Positions 21,101-29,372 of a DNA stretch of 64,000 bases are shown here, in pieces. Source of the stretch: Owenia fusiformis (Eukaryota; Annelida; Polychaeta; Sabellida; Oweniidae); the NCBI GenBank assembly GCA_903813345.2, contig CAIIXF020000002.1, positions 14,824,467 through 14,888,466 of the forward strand, in the 5' to 3' direction. The notes under the pieces were generated by a model, which saw only the letters and a list, made by a program, of their open reading frames with translations, did no database searches and was not told where the DNA came from. The position numbers and the translations under genes were made by a program. Every line of letters begins with the position of its first letter. The stretch's first letter is position 1.

Positions 21101-23600
21101 TTGATTCAACCAGGAATCACTTAATAAATGTTTTCTAAGAACTGAACACACCTGAGAGGAAAATGTAGCCAGCTTTCAGTCAGTCAAATAAAAAACATTT
21201 TAAAGCAATTTCCTTTTTCTTTCTCATGGTTTTATTTTCATTGGTTATGGGGGGGGGGGGGTGCGATCAAACCTATCACACCGCCCCTGGTTACGCCTAT
21301 GAAGTGTAACATCTTTTCAGAGACATTGACAAATATGCATATAGATAATGAAAGGAAAACTGTAAATAGAAAAGGAAAGGAAAGTAAAGTGAAAGGCCAT
21401 ACATGCATGTGTTCCCAGCATCAAGAAGGGGGAAGACAACAAGAGATCCATGAAAACCAATCTTATTCTGCAGTACTAAACATTTCCCATAAAAACTCAC
21501 ATCATTCAAGCCTCTGACAGATTGTCGCTGTTTTAGATTCGTCTCTCCGTCCAAATTTGCTGTCTCAGTTTTACATATCCCATAATCCTCCTTGGATCGC
21601 AAAATCAAGATGTCTGCGGGTATGACCTCATTACAGGATAAATGAACCAGATCACCAACTCTTATGTCTTTCCATCTTCTCTTGACATATTTGTTTTCTT
21701 CTCTGGAAATATTAAAAGAACATTGCTGAATGTTGGTACATCTTCTCTGTTGAAACCCTTTTCTAAACTTACACATATTTCCCTTTACAGTGCACACTTT
21801 CTACTACACTTTTAAGTGATTTATTAGGTCCTTAAATGAGAGCTTCATCTACTAATAGAGTATAATGAATGCTAACCTCTTGGCTTATGGGTATACTTTC
21901 TATATTGAAACTAAGAAGAAAACATTGATATGTTTCTTATTTAAGAATTCAGATGAGGTGTTTGTATCGATACAAAAGGTCATCACATATTGGTATTTAT
22001 ACTTATATAAAAATTACAAGTCCGAACAAAATGCGTTCGTTTTTTCTCGGCATTTGTTTTTTTGCTGTATCGGCGATCACTATTTTGAAGTTAAATGTAT
22101 GTTTACCATGTAACTGTATTGTAATTGTTTTTTGCAATTGCTTTAACAGGTTTTTTCTTTGAAATAAAAAAAAAAAAAAAAAAAATAATAATCAGGTAAA
22201 ATGCGTATTTGCGTGACATATTCTGTCATGTCAAAAAAACTGGCGTGACTTCCAATTTTCCAGCAAATGCGTGACAAATACCAAATTGCGGGACAGTAAT
22301 GATGACCATTCTTATAGAAAATTAATACATTATTGTAAAAATCTTGAAATAAAGTGTGCACTTTGGGGATTTTTAGAAAATAGACACATTATAATATTTT
22401 GTTAAAAATATGAAGTAACATTTCTGACTTCCTTAAACCTTATCATGACACAAAAATTAGGTGTGTTGCACAGTGAGGGCGTCATCATACTCTTGACCCC
22501 TTTAAATATTTATCTAAATGATAAAGCACTTTAACATATTTAACATATAAAGGTCCATAGATTTAAATGAATGTAACTTTGAAAACACCATATCTGCATG
22601 TAATCAACATGTACTCAAAACTCATTTGATAAACGGATTGAAGGCTGAAATAGCAAAAATTGTTTGTTACCCATCCCCCATATGGGACCTTTTGGGTCTC
22701 AATTCAATTTTGAGAGTAGGTTTTTGGAGTTTTTCTAGATTTTATTTGAAAACTATATTTATCAGTCAGGGGCGTAGCCATCTTTCAGTCAGGGGGGAGT
22801 GATCGCCAAAAAATTTTGGTTTTCAGTAAAGGGCATAAACAAGCCAAAAAAATAAGATTTATTTTGAATTTTACAAAAATTGATGCAACTTCCTTCAAAA
22901 TTGAGCTAGAAGCTTCAAATAAAAAGCATTTTAAAGCTCTTTTCTAATTCTTTTTCATGGTTTTGTTTTTATTGGTTATTGGGGGGGGCTATTGGTTATG
23001 TGCGATCGCACCCATCACACCTCCCTGGCTACACCTATGTTTAATATGGGTAGCTCTATCAGCACAAAACTGGTCTTCCTAGAGGCTCAGTAATAAATTA
23101 AAATTCCATCTTTTAAATGAAAAGGGATAAGAAGGGAGTCCAGAACTTTGATGTTAGGGACTCAATCAGAATCAACAAGATAATTCTTACTTTGAGAAGA
23201 CCCTGCATGTCTGGTTGTTGACCTCCTGGTCTGATTTGTATCTTCTATAGTTCTCAAAGCCGTCCTTGATTGCCGTCACAGCCAGCACGCCAACTAGAGG
23301 AATAGGAGCAAGGAACTTGCCAAATGCTCCTACCTGAGGTACAAAGTTTAAGCAGATCACAAATAAAAAATAAATATTTGCAAATCTGTGGAATTGTTCA
23401 AAAAGATTCTTTGGTATGAAATTCAGAATTGTATATTTAGCAGTCCTTATTTGATTGGATAAATATGGCTGGTTCGTAGGATGGACAGCTGTGTCTGAGA
23501 CATGGTTCGCTTCAACAATTCTAAATTGCTGTTTGTTTTCTACTGTGTTTCTCCAGGGTGGAACCCAGTCTATATTTACTCTTCCATTTAAGTTTCCCAT
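60..23600 (-). CDS. ATP10: Class V P4-ATPase (ATP10 family phospholipid flippase), 13 exons, 3' end off-window
   Basis: P4-ATPases move phospholipids from the outer to the cytosolic membrane leaflet using ATP; class V (ATP10A/B/D) members act at the plasma membrane or endosomes, usually with a CDC50 subunit (family knowledge). I assembled thirteen minus-strand exons (23191-23600, 21501-21702, 18169-18254, 17680-17786, 17085-17216, 15341-15471, 14743-14892, 13942-14304, 11133-11571, 10419-10880, 9652-9755, 1147-2037, 60-165). All phases agree and give 1194 codons. In order: TM1-2 (about residues 70-110), DGET actuator loop (188-191), TM4 PLSL (360-363), phosphorylated Asp413 in DKTGT, SPDELAL (643-649), KGAD (712-715), TGDK (858-861) and GDGANDV (1178-1184). 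The RGCTLRNTD and GPRYK segments match ATP10 rather than other P4 classes. TM5-10 must lie left of base 60. The start is the first ATG after an in-frame TGA. The ortholog (A, B or D) cannot be assigned; an invertebrate gene probably predates that split. Confidence 0.95.
257..686. mobile_element. Foldback/MITE-like element, copy 1 (TATCGATATGG termini)
   Basis: Begins GGTATCGATATGG and ends CCATATCAATACC. It shares internal blocks with 19448-20540, 29373-31196 and 55572-56292 (TTTCTCTTAAACCA near one end, a GACCTCTCAATATT block inside). Non-coding; the shortest copy, with part of the interior missing. Confidence 0.75.
687..1146. other. Intron sequence, nothing recognised
   Basis: AT-rich intron between ATP10 exons 13 and 12. 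A short predicted frame here has no recognisable domain. Confidence 0.6.
1147..2037 (-). CDS. ATP10: ATP10 exon 12: P-domain with a long polar insertion
   Basis: Residues 863-1159. It opens [16 protein letters not shown], which joins TGDKQ across the splice, and closes [14 protein letters not shown]. Between them lie roughly 200 Ser/Asn/Gly-rich residues with repeated NGI/NG motifs, far longer than this loop in other P4 classes. ATP10 proteins are known to be long here, so an insertion is expected, but its composition is low-complexity and probably disordered. Acceptor TTGCAG, donor AAAG|GTATGT. Confidence 0.95.
2120..2670. mobile_element. TIR element, TGTCACCACC...GGTGGTGACA, short copy
   Basis: 10-bp terminal inverted repeats enclose diverged tandem units containing AGTCAGATTTGAA, GCAAGTTGAAAAA and AAGGTCAAA. 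It is the same family as 37047-39538. Non-coding. Confidence 0.75.
2798..3065 (+). repeat. Ngaro A1 repeat (268 bp)
   Basis: The same 268 bp occurs at 9056-9323 with no difference that I found by eye. The two then diverge (TATCGAC versus CCCTCAC). Confidence 0.92.
4129..4726 (+). pseudogene. SGNH/GDSL-hydrolase-like frame inside the Ngaro element (broken)
   Basis: Three blocks typical of SGNH hydrolases appear in order: IGHSF near 4159-4173 (block I Ser), QLGEND at 4317-4334 (block III), and DPIH at 4638-4649 (block V Asp-x-x-His). A frameshift separates block I from block III, and stops interrupt blocks III to V. Some YR retrotransposons are known to carry a hydrolase frame, so this is probably element cargo rather than a host gene. 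The substrate is unknown. Confidence 0.6.
4880..5460. repeat. Tandem hairpin array in the Ngaro leader
   Basis: Repeated units contain the palindrome-rich core TATCATATTTATATTATGAT, the block ATGCATTTATTTATGCAGTG and AAATCATATTTATTATGATT. The later units repeat at about 112 bp, the earlier ones are shorter. Each can fold into a hairpin (ATCATA...TATGAT). Confidence 0.8.
6160..6500 (+). pseudogene. Ngaro gag-like fragment
   Basis: A frame reading [13 protein letters not shown] leads to [11 protein letters not shown], a cysteine/histidine knuckle common in the gag region of DIRS-order elements. The frame then shifts toward [12 protein letters not shown], which normally precedes the RT. The upstream frame at 5556-5747 is Ser/Thr/Pro-rich and may be the gag N-terminus. 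Confidence 0.6.
6560..7512 (+). pseudogene. Ngaro reverse transcriptase/RNase H remnant, palm deleted
   Basis: [16 protein letters not shown] and an [13 protein letters not shown] block (frameshifted) are DIRS-type RT fingers. [10 protein letters not shown] at about 6811-6840 is followed almost at once by a VHG and post-palm segment, so the expected palm with its catalytic aspartates is absent. Downstream, [20 protein letters not shown] (thumb/connection), [12 protein letters not shown] (RNase H) and [15 protein letters not shown] are recognisable. Multiple stops: not functional. Confidence 0.75.
7513..8388 (+). pseudogene. Ngaro tyrosine recombinase remnant
   Basis: The N-terminal core-binding part contains [14 protein letters not shown] and [13 protein letters not shown]. 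After frame breaks, LLRSSEL (box I Arg) appears near 7940-7960 and [11 protein letters not shown] (box II His-x-x-Arg) at 8266-8298. A tyrosine in HTYIKN near the end is the likely nucleophile. At least two frame changes separate the parts. Confidence 0.8.
8396..8520 (+). repeat. Short tandem repeat after the recombinase
   Basis: Three diverged units of about 60 bp, each with CTCA(A/G)AC(T)GGTGTCGA followed by a T-rich stretch and AAAGCCCCAAAG-like sequence. Confidence 0.6.
8637..8745. repeat. Internal Ngaro direct repeat, matches 5963-6070
   Basis: Both stretches share TTTGCGGATTTACTTTA(A/G)TTC and GGTATTCATGTATTGATT in the same order, about 105 bp with small differences. Possibly a duplication made when the element was rearranged. 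Confidence 0.65.
8822..9056 (+). repeat. Ngaro B1 repeat (235 bp)
   Basis: Same as 9364-9598; directly abuts A2. The B unit carries CGACTCTCAC, the complement of GTGAGAGTCG in the A unit, so B1-A2 could fold. Confidence 0.9.
9056..9323 (+). repeat. Ngaro A2 repeat (268 bp)
   Basis: Second copy of A1; lies between B1 and B2. Confidence 0.92.
9364..9598 (+). repeat. Ngaro B2 repeat and right end of element
   Basis: Second copy of B1, ending ACATAAAT; host intron resumes with CTCTATTATC. Confidence 0.9.
9652..9755 (-). CDS. ATP10: ATP10 exon 11: P-domain TGDK motif
   Basis: Residues 828-862. [13 protein letters not shown] followed by [12 protein letters not shown] is diagnostic of P4-ATPases. 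The Ngaro element ends only 53 bp past this exon's donor (ACAG|GTAAAT). Confidence 0.97.
9756..10418. other. ATP10 intron, nothing recognised
   Basis: AT-rich intron sequence. It includes a GGGCTTCTCTTGAAAGCCC palindrome near 10014 that recurs as GGGCTTTCTTGAAAGCCC near 11879. Confidence 0.6.
10419..10880 (-). CDS. ATP10: ATP10 exon 10: nucleotide-binding domain, KGAD
   Basis: Residues 674-827. [14 protein letters not shown], then [15 protein letters not shown] (the lysine contacts the nucleotide), then [12 protein letters not shown]. Acceptor TTTCTAG|AT, donor CTAG|GTAAGT. Confidence 0.97.
11133..11571 (-). CDS. ATP10: ATP10 exon 9: nucleotide-binding domain, first part
   Basis: Residues 528-673 plus one base. 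About 110 polar, low-complexity residues are followed by [19 protein letters not shown], the conserved N-domain motif. Acceptor TTCTGCAG, donor CCTA|GTGAGT. Confidence 0.95.
11572..13166. other. ATP10 intron, no gene seen
   Basis: AT-rich. Apart from the GGGCTTTCTTGAAAGCCC palindrome at about 11879 I see no coding motif or clear repeat before the minisatellite at 13167. Confidence 0.6.
13167..13941. repeat. 86-bp minisatellite starting at the donor of ATP10 exon 8
   Basis: About nine units, spacing 86 bp (for example CATTCTGACC at 13241, 13327, 13413). Units are nearly identical, varying at a few sites (ACCAAC/ACTAAC, ATATGCC/AAATGCC). The last unit runs into the exon 8 donor: the intron's AGGTCTGAATAAATTCTCC aligns with the unit's AGGTCAGAATGAATTCTCC. 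Confidence 0.93.
13942..14304 (-). CDS. ATP10: ATP10 exon 8: phosphorylation motif
   Basis: Residues 407-527. [19 protein letters not shown] carries the phosphorylated aspartate (residue 413). A Ser-rich, probably disordered stretch follows, then [15 protein letters not shown]. Donor AAG|GTAGGT; the intron begins directly with an 86-bp minisatellite. Confidence 0.97.
14305..14561. other. ATP10 intron 7 flank, nothing recognised
   Basis: Unique-looking intron sequence between exon 8 and the 35-bp array. Confidence 0.5.
14562..14767. repeat. 35-bp minisatellite copying the ATP10 exon 7 donor
   Basis: ACCTGTCC recurs every 35 bp at 14601, 14636, 14671, 14706 and 14741, with a degenerate unit at 14566. 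The 14741 copy is the true exon/intron junction. On the minus strand each unit reads AAGGTCTGGGACAG then GTAGGG or GTAGGA. Confidence 0.95.
14743..14892 (-). CDS. ATP10: ATP10 exon 7: TM4 (PLSL) and linker
   Basis: Residues 357-406, beginning [20 protein letters not shown] and ending [11 protein letters not shown], the invariant lead-in to the phosphorylation motif. The PISL motif reads PLSL. The donor ACAG|GTAGGG and the last ~20 exon bases are copied in the adjoining 35-bp tandem array. Confidence 0.96.
14893..15340. other. ATP10 intron 6, nothing recognised
   Basis: AT-rich intron without a discernible repeat or gene. Confidence 0.5.
15341..15471 (-). CDS. ATP10: ATP10 exon 6: TM3-TM4 loop
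   Basis: Residues 313-356. Extracellular loop ending [13 protein letters not shown], the entry to TM4. The frame was set by the flanking exons: the acceptor TTCCAG|GA removes an in-frame TGA that a longer exon would contain. Donor ACAG|GTTGCA, weaker than its neighbours. Confidence 0.9.
15472..16508. other. ATP10 intron 5 (distal part), no gene seen
   Basis: AT-rich; short frames only. It contains ATACATGTA and ACATGTA motifs and a short ATTGATTGATA simple repeat near 16450-16485. Confidence 0.5.
16509..16648. repeat. Long imperfect palindrome (hairpin)
   Basis: CAAATATTTCACTCTATTGA...GAATACCTGTA pairs with TACAGGTATTC...TAGAGTGAAATATTTG around a small AAGCCCGAAGGGC loop, with CACAAGTGATATTCCAC opposite GTGGAATATCACCTTGTG. 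Confidence 0.85.
16649..16940. mobile_element. MITE-like element with ATTATATCNCT termini
   Basis: TATTATATCACTGTCTAGCTA on the left is the near-complement of TAGCTAGATAGCGATATAAT on the right. It directly abuts the preceding palindrome. Non-coding. Confidence 0.65.
17085..17216 (-). CDS. ATP10: ATP10 exon 5: start of TM3
   Basis: Residues 269-312 plus one base. [21 protein letters not shown] is followed by a hydrophobic run ([17 protein letters not shown]) forming TM3. Acceptor CTTGCAG, donor ATAG|GTAGGA. Confidence 0.95.
17217..17679. other. ATP10 intron 4, nothing recognised
   Basis: AT-rich intron, no repeat or coding motif seen. Confidence 0.5.
17680..17786 (-). CDS. ATP10: ATP10 exon 4
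   Basis: Residues 233-268 plus one base, containing [19 protein letters not shown], almost the vertebrate ATP10 sequence at this place. Acceptor TTTCCAG|TG, donor GCAG|GTAGAT. Confidence 0.95.
17787..18168. other. ATP10 intron 3, nothing recognised
   Basis: AT-rich intron, no repeat or coding motif seen. Confidence 0.5.
18169..18254 (-). CDS. ATP10: ATP10 exon 3 (86 bp)
   Basis: Residues 205-232 plus two bases, including [16 protein letters not shown], the usual P4 segment after the DGET helix. The acceptor TTGTAG|GTTGAG lies inside a 52-bp tandem repeat that copies it six times further upstream in the transcript. Donor GTAAGA. Confidence 0.92.
18238..18575. repeat. 52-bp minisatellite copying the ATP10 exon 3 acceptor
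   Basis: CAACCTACA recurs at 18251 (true junction), 18302, 18354, 18406, 18458, 18510 and 18562. On the minus strand each unit carries ATGTTGTAG then GTTGAAAGGGCAGG, like the true ATGTTGTAG|GTTGAGAGAGTAGG. Confidence 0.95.
18591..19447. other. ATP10 intron 2 (part), no gene seen
   Basis: AT-rich, short spurious frames only. Confidence 0.5.
19448..20540. mobile_element. Foldback/MITE-like element, copy 2, with internal insertion
   Basis: Starts GGTATCGATATGGTGAA and ends TTCACCATATCGATA. The family block TTTCTCTTAAA at about 19483-19493 is separated from its continuation AAACCAATTATTGAAAAC (about 19861) by roughly 370 bp not found in copies 3 and 4, including a 10-C run. Confidence 0.8.
20541..21500. 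other. ATP10 intron 2 (part) with degraded MITE
   Basis: Mostly unique AT-rich sequence. About 21165-21303 is a partial copy of the family at 22767-23037 (AAACATTTTAAAGC..., a long G run, then CCCCTGGTTACGCCTATG). Confidence 0.6.
21501..21702 (-). CDS. ATP10: ATP10 exon 2: actuator domain with DGET
   Basis: Residues 137-204. Contains VGDLVHL, the PADIL segment and [11 protein letters not shown]; the DGET loop (188-191) is the dephosphorylation motif of P4-ATPases. Acceptor TTTCCAG, donor GAT|GTGAGT; it ends in phase 0. Confidence 0.95.
21703..22766. other. ATP10 intron 1 (part), old repeat fragments
   Basis: Contains AATAAA followed by a long A run at about 22160-22185, which looks like a retroposed 3' end. 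A stretch near 22017-22080 resembles 32640-32700. No coding function seen. Confidence 0.5.
22767..23037. mobile_element. MITE with CAGGGGCGTAGCCA-type termini (hAT-like)
   Basis: Left end CAGGGGCGTAGCCATC, right end CCTGGCTACACCTATG, imperfect inverted repeats. The interior is shared with about 21165-21303, 28510-28640 and 55450-55560. The hAT assignment rests on the terminus type only; no target duplication was found. Confidence 0.6.
23191..23600 (-). CDS. ATP10: ATP10 coding exon 1: N-terminus and TM1-TM2
   Basis: Residues 1-136 plus two bases. It starts at ATG 23598-23600; an in-frame TGA lies 15 bases upstream of the ATG. The segment ending [19 protein letters not shown], followed by a hydrophobic stretch, is the P4-ATPase N-terminal signature leading into TM1-2. 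The donor is AAA|GTAAG. No promoter was identified upstream; further 5' non-coding exons are possible. Confidence 0.93.
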
Positions 23601-25332
23601 CTTCGATATATTTCAGATATTTTTCTCTTTACTCCAATAATATTCCGATCCTTAGTTATCCACACGTAAAAATCCGCATACTATTCAACATTTGGCCTGG
23701 GTACATAAGTACCAATGTACATTGGTGTTATTAAGCCGTTGTAATATATGGCAATTGTCAAAACATGTTCAAGTTTTCTTGTGTACTTTGGTTAAGATTG
23801 AAGCTGTCCATTGAATTCTTAACAGATCAATAAAGTCAACAAATAATTCCAACATCAGGACATTGTTGCAGCTATGTGTAGTTAAACTGACTGCCTTTGT
23901 AGTTGTAATGGCATAAATTCTCCCAACTTGAATCAGGGTTCCAAACTCCAATGTGGTGCTACCTTGTGACCATAATCTGAAAATGTATGTGATAATATTA
24001 GATTTGCCTTTGCTGTCACAATAATGAATGGTTAATATAACTCGGAGTTACATATTAATGAATACCCTGCCAGCTGTTAAATGAAGCAAATTCAAATAAA
24101 GAGGGAAATGTGTAATAAAGTAATGATATAAACAAGAGAGAAAGCCCAAATGTATGATGTCCATTTTACAAGTTATTGGGAAATGTAAAATATACACTAT
24201 TTTTCATTTGGGGGAGAAAATCATAAATCACTTAATCACTTAATACCATTAGTGGTATTTTAATATCAAGCAACATACACTGGCATGTAGCGATTTAAGC
24301 GATACTGGATACTTTACTGAATTGTGTCGAAGTTAGACGTGTGGTGCGGAAGTTAATATGCAGATGACCATCATTTCAATGTTATATTGTTTGTAGGCAA
24401 ATTGAGATTAGGCCATTGGAGTATTTGTTTCACGCATACATAAAGCCTAACGCATTCAAGGGTCACATTTATCATTAAACCAATAACTCAAACATATGAC
24501 CTTGTACACCGACCACCTCTTGAAATCAATGCAGGCCGATTTCAACGAATGCAAACGGTGATATATAAAATAAACATAATCAAGCATGACCACGTCCCAA
24601 CTTCTTTTGTTTTCTTTACAACTAAGCTATGACTGCAGTCTATTCAGTGTTGCGTATCGAACCTTGTTTATTATAAAAATAGTGCAACAACAAGCTGAAT
24701 TCACACATTTACCTTATACTTATTCTCAACTGAAGACATTGAATTTATCTCTTAGGTTTTACATTATAAATATCTTAACATGCAGAGTACGAAAATAGAG
24801 GCTTAGGCCCAACTTTGTATGGATTTTATGAAAATAATCTGATGTTAGAGAAATGAAAAGAAAAATGTCCACACCCTACACAAAAGATTTATGGTTCCCG
24901 GGAATACGTATGTGTTGCTAAATGTATATTAGAATCGTATGCCAGTTACAGAAAGAAGTACATAATATCATGCTAAACTATATATATATATTTATCGTCT
25001 ATTATCCTTTGACAAGTAGAGTAGAGAATAAAAATAAAAAAATTCAAAAATTCAAAAAAGGAAATAAGATTAATTTTTTAGAAAACTACTTGGTATATGA
25101 TAAAGCAGATATGTGCGGTCGGTTTGGATATGGGGTTTATCCCTCGTGAGATATGCACGTCTACCTTCGGTCCCTATGGTCCATCAGGTAGATATATCGT
25201 ATTGGAGCGTATTGACATATTTTTTAGTTTCCCGTTTATTTTATTTATTTATTTTATTTTTCAAACAATGTGCATTTATTAATATAACGTTTGCATTATC
25301 CAAATGTAACATTCTAGAGTGATGTATTATGG
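23601..25332. other. Region 5' of ATP10; no gene or clear promoter
   Basis: AT-rich with short frames lacking known domains. It should hold the ATP10 promoter and any 5' non-coding exon, but I cannot place a TSS. Confidence 0.5.
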
Positions 25333-25533
25333 AATAAATAGGTTATTTCTGGTCAGGATTGAATATGTTTTTGTTTTTTTTATTCCTCGGAAAATATGAT
25401 ATTGACCTTGGGCAATATGATATTGACACTCGGTCGCTGCGCTCTCGGTCAATATTATATTACCCTTCAGTCAATATCATATTGTCCCTCAGAATAAAAC
25501 CCATATTCAATCCCTCCCAGTAAATAACCTATA
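25333..25533. repeat. Foldback hairpin 1 of a three-hairpin cluster
   Basis: AATAGGTTATTT(C/A)TGG and GATTGAATATG on the left mirror CATATTCAATCC and AAATAACCTAT on the right, with GATATTGAC motifs repeated in both orientations inside. Confidence 0.75.
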
Positions 25534-25535
25534 TT

Positions 25536-25790
25536 TATAACATACCTATGATGATGTATAGTGCAAAGTGTACACAAGACAGCGGGCCAATATACGTTTT
25601 AAAAAGCCTGCGCCCGCTAACTTTTTGATTGGTCAAGGCGCTGACGTCATAACCAATCAATCGAAGATAAAACTGCGCGAGCAATTTTTCTAAACTCGTT
25701 TCAATCATTTTCAAACCATTTGTTTGTCAATTCTATAAGAAAACGGTACTCTCTGACCAGTCTACATCATCATAGGTATGTTATAAATCG
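25536..25790. mobile_element. Foldback hairpin 2 / MITE (TATAACATACCTATGATGATG ends)
   Basis: TATAACATACCTATGATGAT pairs with ATCATCATAGGTATGTTATA. The interior contains a CCAAT-type pair around GCGCTGACGTCAT (about 25624-25662). Confidence 0.75.
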
Positions 25791-25905
25791 TTTATGTCAC
25801 CATCGTGGCACATATGCCCTCGGTTCTCAGAGATCAATGTCCCTCCCAAGGTCGGGCCATATATCACTGAGACCTCGGGCATATATGCCACGATAGTGAC
25901 ATAAC
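25789..25905. repeat. Foldback hairpin 3 (ATGTCAC...GTGACAT)
   Basis: TTATGTCACCATCGTGGCA...ATATGCCCTCGG pairs with CCTCGGGCATAT...GCCACGATAGTGACATAA. The related hairpin at 44414-44535 has the same ATGTCACTA / TAGTGACAT ends. Confidence 0.8.
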
Positions 25906-26034
25906 CTCTAAGTATTCCATACCTGATGAGGTTTCAGGGGCATATCAACCGGGAATATATTCCATATCCGGCAAACATTTTTCGTGTGTCCCACTCCGAC
26001 GGAGCTCCGGGACATATAAATCGTATGTCCCGCT

Positions 26035-26360
26035 CAAAAAAATGTTAAAAATAAATTCGGAATTTGAAAAAAAAGTTTTGAAAAAAATTGAAAAAATTTT
26101 TTGAAAATATTCTGAAAAAAAAAGTATGCCCAAAAAAAATTTGGAAAAAAAAATCTGAAAATAAAAATTTGAAAAAATTATGGAAAAAATAATGTAAAAA
26201 AATTTTGAAAAAAACTTGAAAAATTTTTTTGAAAATATTCTGAAAAAAATTATGCAAAAAATGTGAAAAAAATCTAGAAAAAAAATTGTGGACAAAAAAG
26301 TTTTGGAAATTTTATTTTTCATTTTTGAAAAAAATTGAAAACAAATTTGGAAAATTTTGA
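26035..26360. repeat. A/T low-complexity tract
   Basis: Degenerate repeats of GAAAAAAATTTTG. Minus-strand frames here are Phe/Ile-rich composition artefacts. Confidence 0.85.
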
Positions 26361-29300
26361 ACTTTTTGGGAAAATTATAACATATTTTGCAAGTAACACA
26401 CCAGAGCATGTGGGAAACATACTTTAGATATCATATTCATTCGTGGATAAAAATCATATCTCTCATAAATCATAGGATATCCTCTATATCCCATGGTTGC
26501 AATGATATAGATCGAATATCACATGATGATATATTTGATATGTGACCAAGATATCATATTTTAGTAAACAATTTACAAACCATCGAATATCACTTTTAAA
26601 CTATCGAATATCACGTCTTAGAAAGCGATATTCGATGGTTTCGAATTTTTTCAAAAAATGAATTTTGAATATTTGATGACGTAAATCAAGATAATTTCTA
26701 CTCGCATCTTGTCTATTCCACAGGTTTGGGAAAAGTGTACAGGAAAATCTCCATGTTCAATTGATGTATGATCAATATACGAATCGAATTCTCGTGTGCA
26801 TTACAATATCCACATTGAAACATTTTTGGCCTGCAATGGACGTATAATGGATTATAGAATATGAGGCCGTGTTATCATTCAAATGTAAAGTCATGGTATT
26901 GGGTTGCAAGTTAATATCAGATTCAATGCAAAGTAATCATTTAATATCAGATGCGCGATCAGTCCAATAATGTAATTTCAGGTCATCAGTTCGATATCTA
27001 GCAGTTGTTCTAACGACACGGTATTACTAGGCTATCGTGTTATAAATACACACACATATAAATAAATCAAACTGGTACACGATATAAGCACGACTGTTCT
27101 TTCAATTGAGTATAAATGTTGATAAACTTACCCGGAAGCCAACACATACACGTTAAGACGATGCTATTTTCAGTTCAGTGTAAGAGTAAATGCCCGGATA
27201 TCGAAGCTTTTTCGTGTAAAGTTTTAACCAAGCATGTAGTATCGGGTTATATTGCGTGTAGAATTTATCGATATCAGGGCCGCTACATGCCAGTGAACAT
27301 AGAACCCATTGAGTTATGTGTACACACTGCAAAGCCTAATATTGACTCTACATGTTGCTTACAATTTTAAATTTGGTCTAAAATCACAAGAGAGAATGAT
27401 GAAAAACTGCATAAATTTGAAAGAATTTTTGGCCAGAACTCCCTGAACGCTAACTCCTTGAATCAAAACCCACTCTGGCTATATAGGCCTGGATCCTATT
27501 TTTACTTGATTTTAGACTGATTAAAATTGAAATAATTCTAAGTTGCTATATACATGAGGTACCTTAAAGAAATCATATGTATACTATTATAATTAGTATG
27601 CATTCAGAAAAAAAAAATATTCCAGGATGGCAGATTATGAATCTATCTGATTTGGCACATATCCCTTTTATTGATTTCCATTTTGTCATATGATTATTTT
27701 AGTCACATTTTTGATTCAGTGAAATTAATATTTAAAATTCATAAAATGATCCGACAAACCTTTAATAAATATGTTAATATATAAGTACAAAATATATTGT
27801 ACACAAAATACATTTGAGAAAGCTTACATATCTAAATACCATAATCTCTCTAATAGATGCACATACTCCAATAAACATGCACCCTACTTTTCCAAGAAAG
27901 ACTCTGGCAACTTAAATTACAAAAATCAAGAAAAAAATTTTAATTTTGAAAAAAATAATTGAGCAATAATAGGATTAACTCATCAATTTACTTACTGCTA
28001 TCAATTACATGTAAGTCATTTCTGTGCACAATGTTGTTACAGACCTGTCTCTGCAAGCTTTCAAACAATAAGGACATTTGTGATAGCCTAAAGTGATGAG
28101 TTAAAAGCAATAAATTCTGACCACAATTTTAGGTTGCCATTAAAACACTCTTAGAGCATCATGGAGGTTCAGATCCAGAAATATTTCCCCATCTTTTTCC
28201 ACAAAAACAAACATTTATTCCTTTTTAAATGTGAAGTAGTATTACATGAATATTTGATGGAGAAAATTCATGAAATACTCTGTTATCGCCCATATATTTA
28301 ATTTTCAAAAATCCCAGGGATTTCATGATTAAATGAGAATTTGGGAGCTGCTGTATGCATTTATTAGAGAGAATATGGTATCAAAATATTATCTTACTCT
28401 CAAGCTTTGTACCAGGTTGTGATATATGCAGTTTTCATTATCACAAAATACAATTTATCAAACATGATTAGAAATAAAGATAAGACCGTTCAGTAAAAGT
28501 GACACTGGTCAATGACAGCATAGGCATCACACCCCTATAAACAATACAAATAGAACCATTAAATAGAAGAAAAGACCTTTTAAATGCTTTTTTATTTGAA
28601 GCTTTGAATTACTTCTCGCTCAATTTTAAAGGAAGTTACATCAAAGGACCACGAGTAGTTTGTAGAATGAATTTGGGGAACTTTTTCATGAATTTCGCTT
28701 GTGTTTTTAATCTAATAATCTAAAAAACATCAATACACTTTAAAACATTTTATTGACTACAAGATTGCACCATATAATCCTCAAAAATATTTCTCATTTT
28801 CAAGGATTATCTATGGATTAACACCCAGGTATTGTTATTTTTCAAACTTCAGAGGGCTGGGAATCATTATTATGATCGCTTTTGAATAAATATTAATGCT
28901 GTTTTAAATAGGTTTCATGTATGCCAATAATTTCTCAAATTGTGTAAATGGTACCCCTTCCTTAATCCGAAGAATAGTTTCCCATAGTAATCCAATGGTA
29001 TAGTTCCAAGCAGATTTTGAGATAACAGGAAAGTAATTCATTAATACACACCTTATTGGGTTGTTTTGGTTTATATCACAAGCCAATGAGGTGTGTATTA
29101 ATGATTTTTTGGGGGATATAGAAAGCAGATTTTTTCAATTGTTTTGTTAGGGGGTGTCAAAGGGGGTGCCAGAGGGGGATGTGGAGTTGAGTGCCAGAGG
29201 GGGGGGCAAGGGTTTGTCTCCGATATCTGTCCCCCAGAAACATTGAACATATCAAGGTGCTATCTGATGAAGTCTAGGCACTTTAAAAGTGTTTGAGACA

Positions 29301-29372
29301 ATACATGAAATAAATTTTTCAATTGTTTTCTTGGAGGTGTAAGGGTTGGCCCACTCCCCCTAGAAAAGTATT
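26361..29372. other. Intergenic, no gene seen; one partial MITE
   Basis: AT-rich. About 28500-28640 matches the interior of the 22767 MITE family in reverse orientation. Frames at 27116, 27771 and 28904 have no known domain. Confidence 0.5.

Noticed and set aside
25945-26409. Phe/Ile-rich 154-residue minus frame
   Set aside because: Composition artefact of a GAAAAAAATTTTG tract; no domain.
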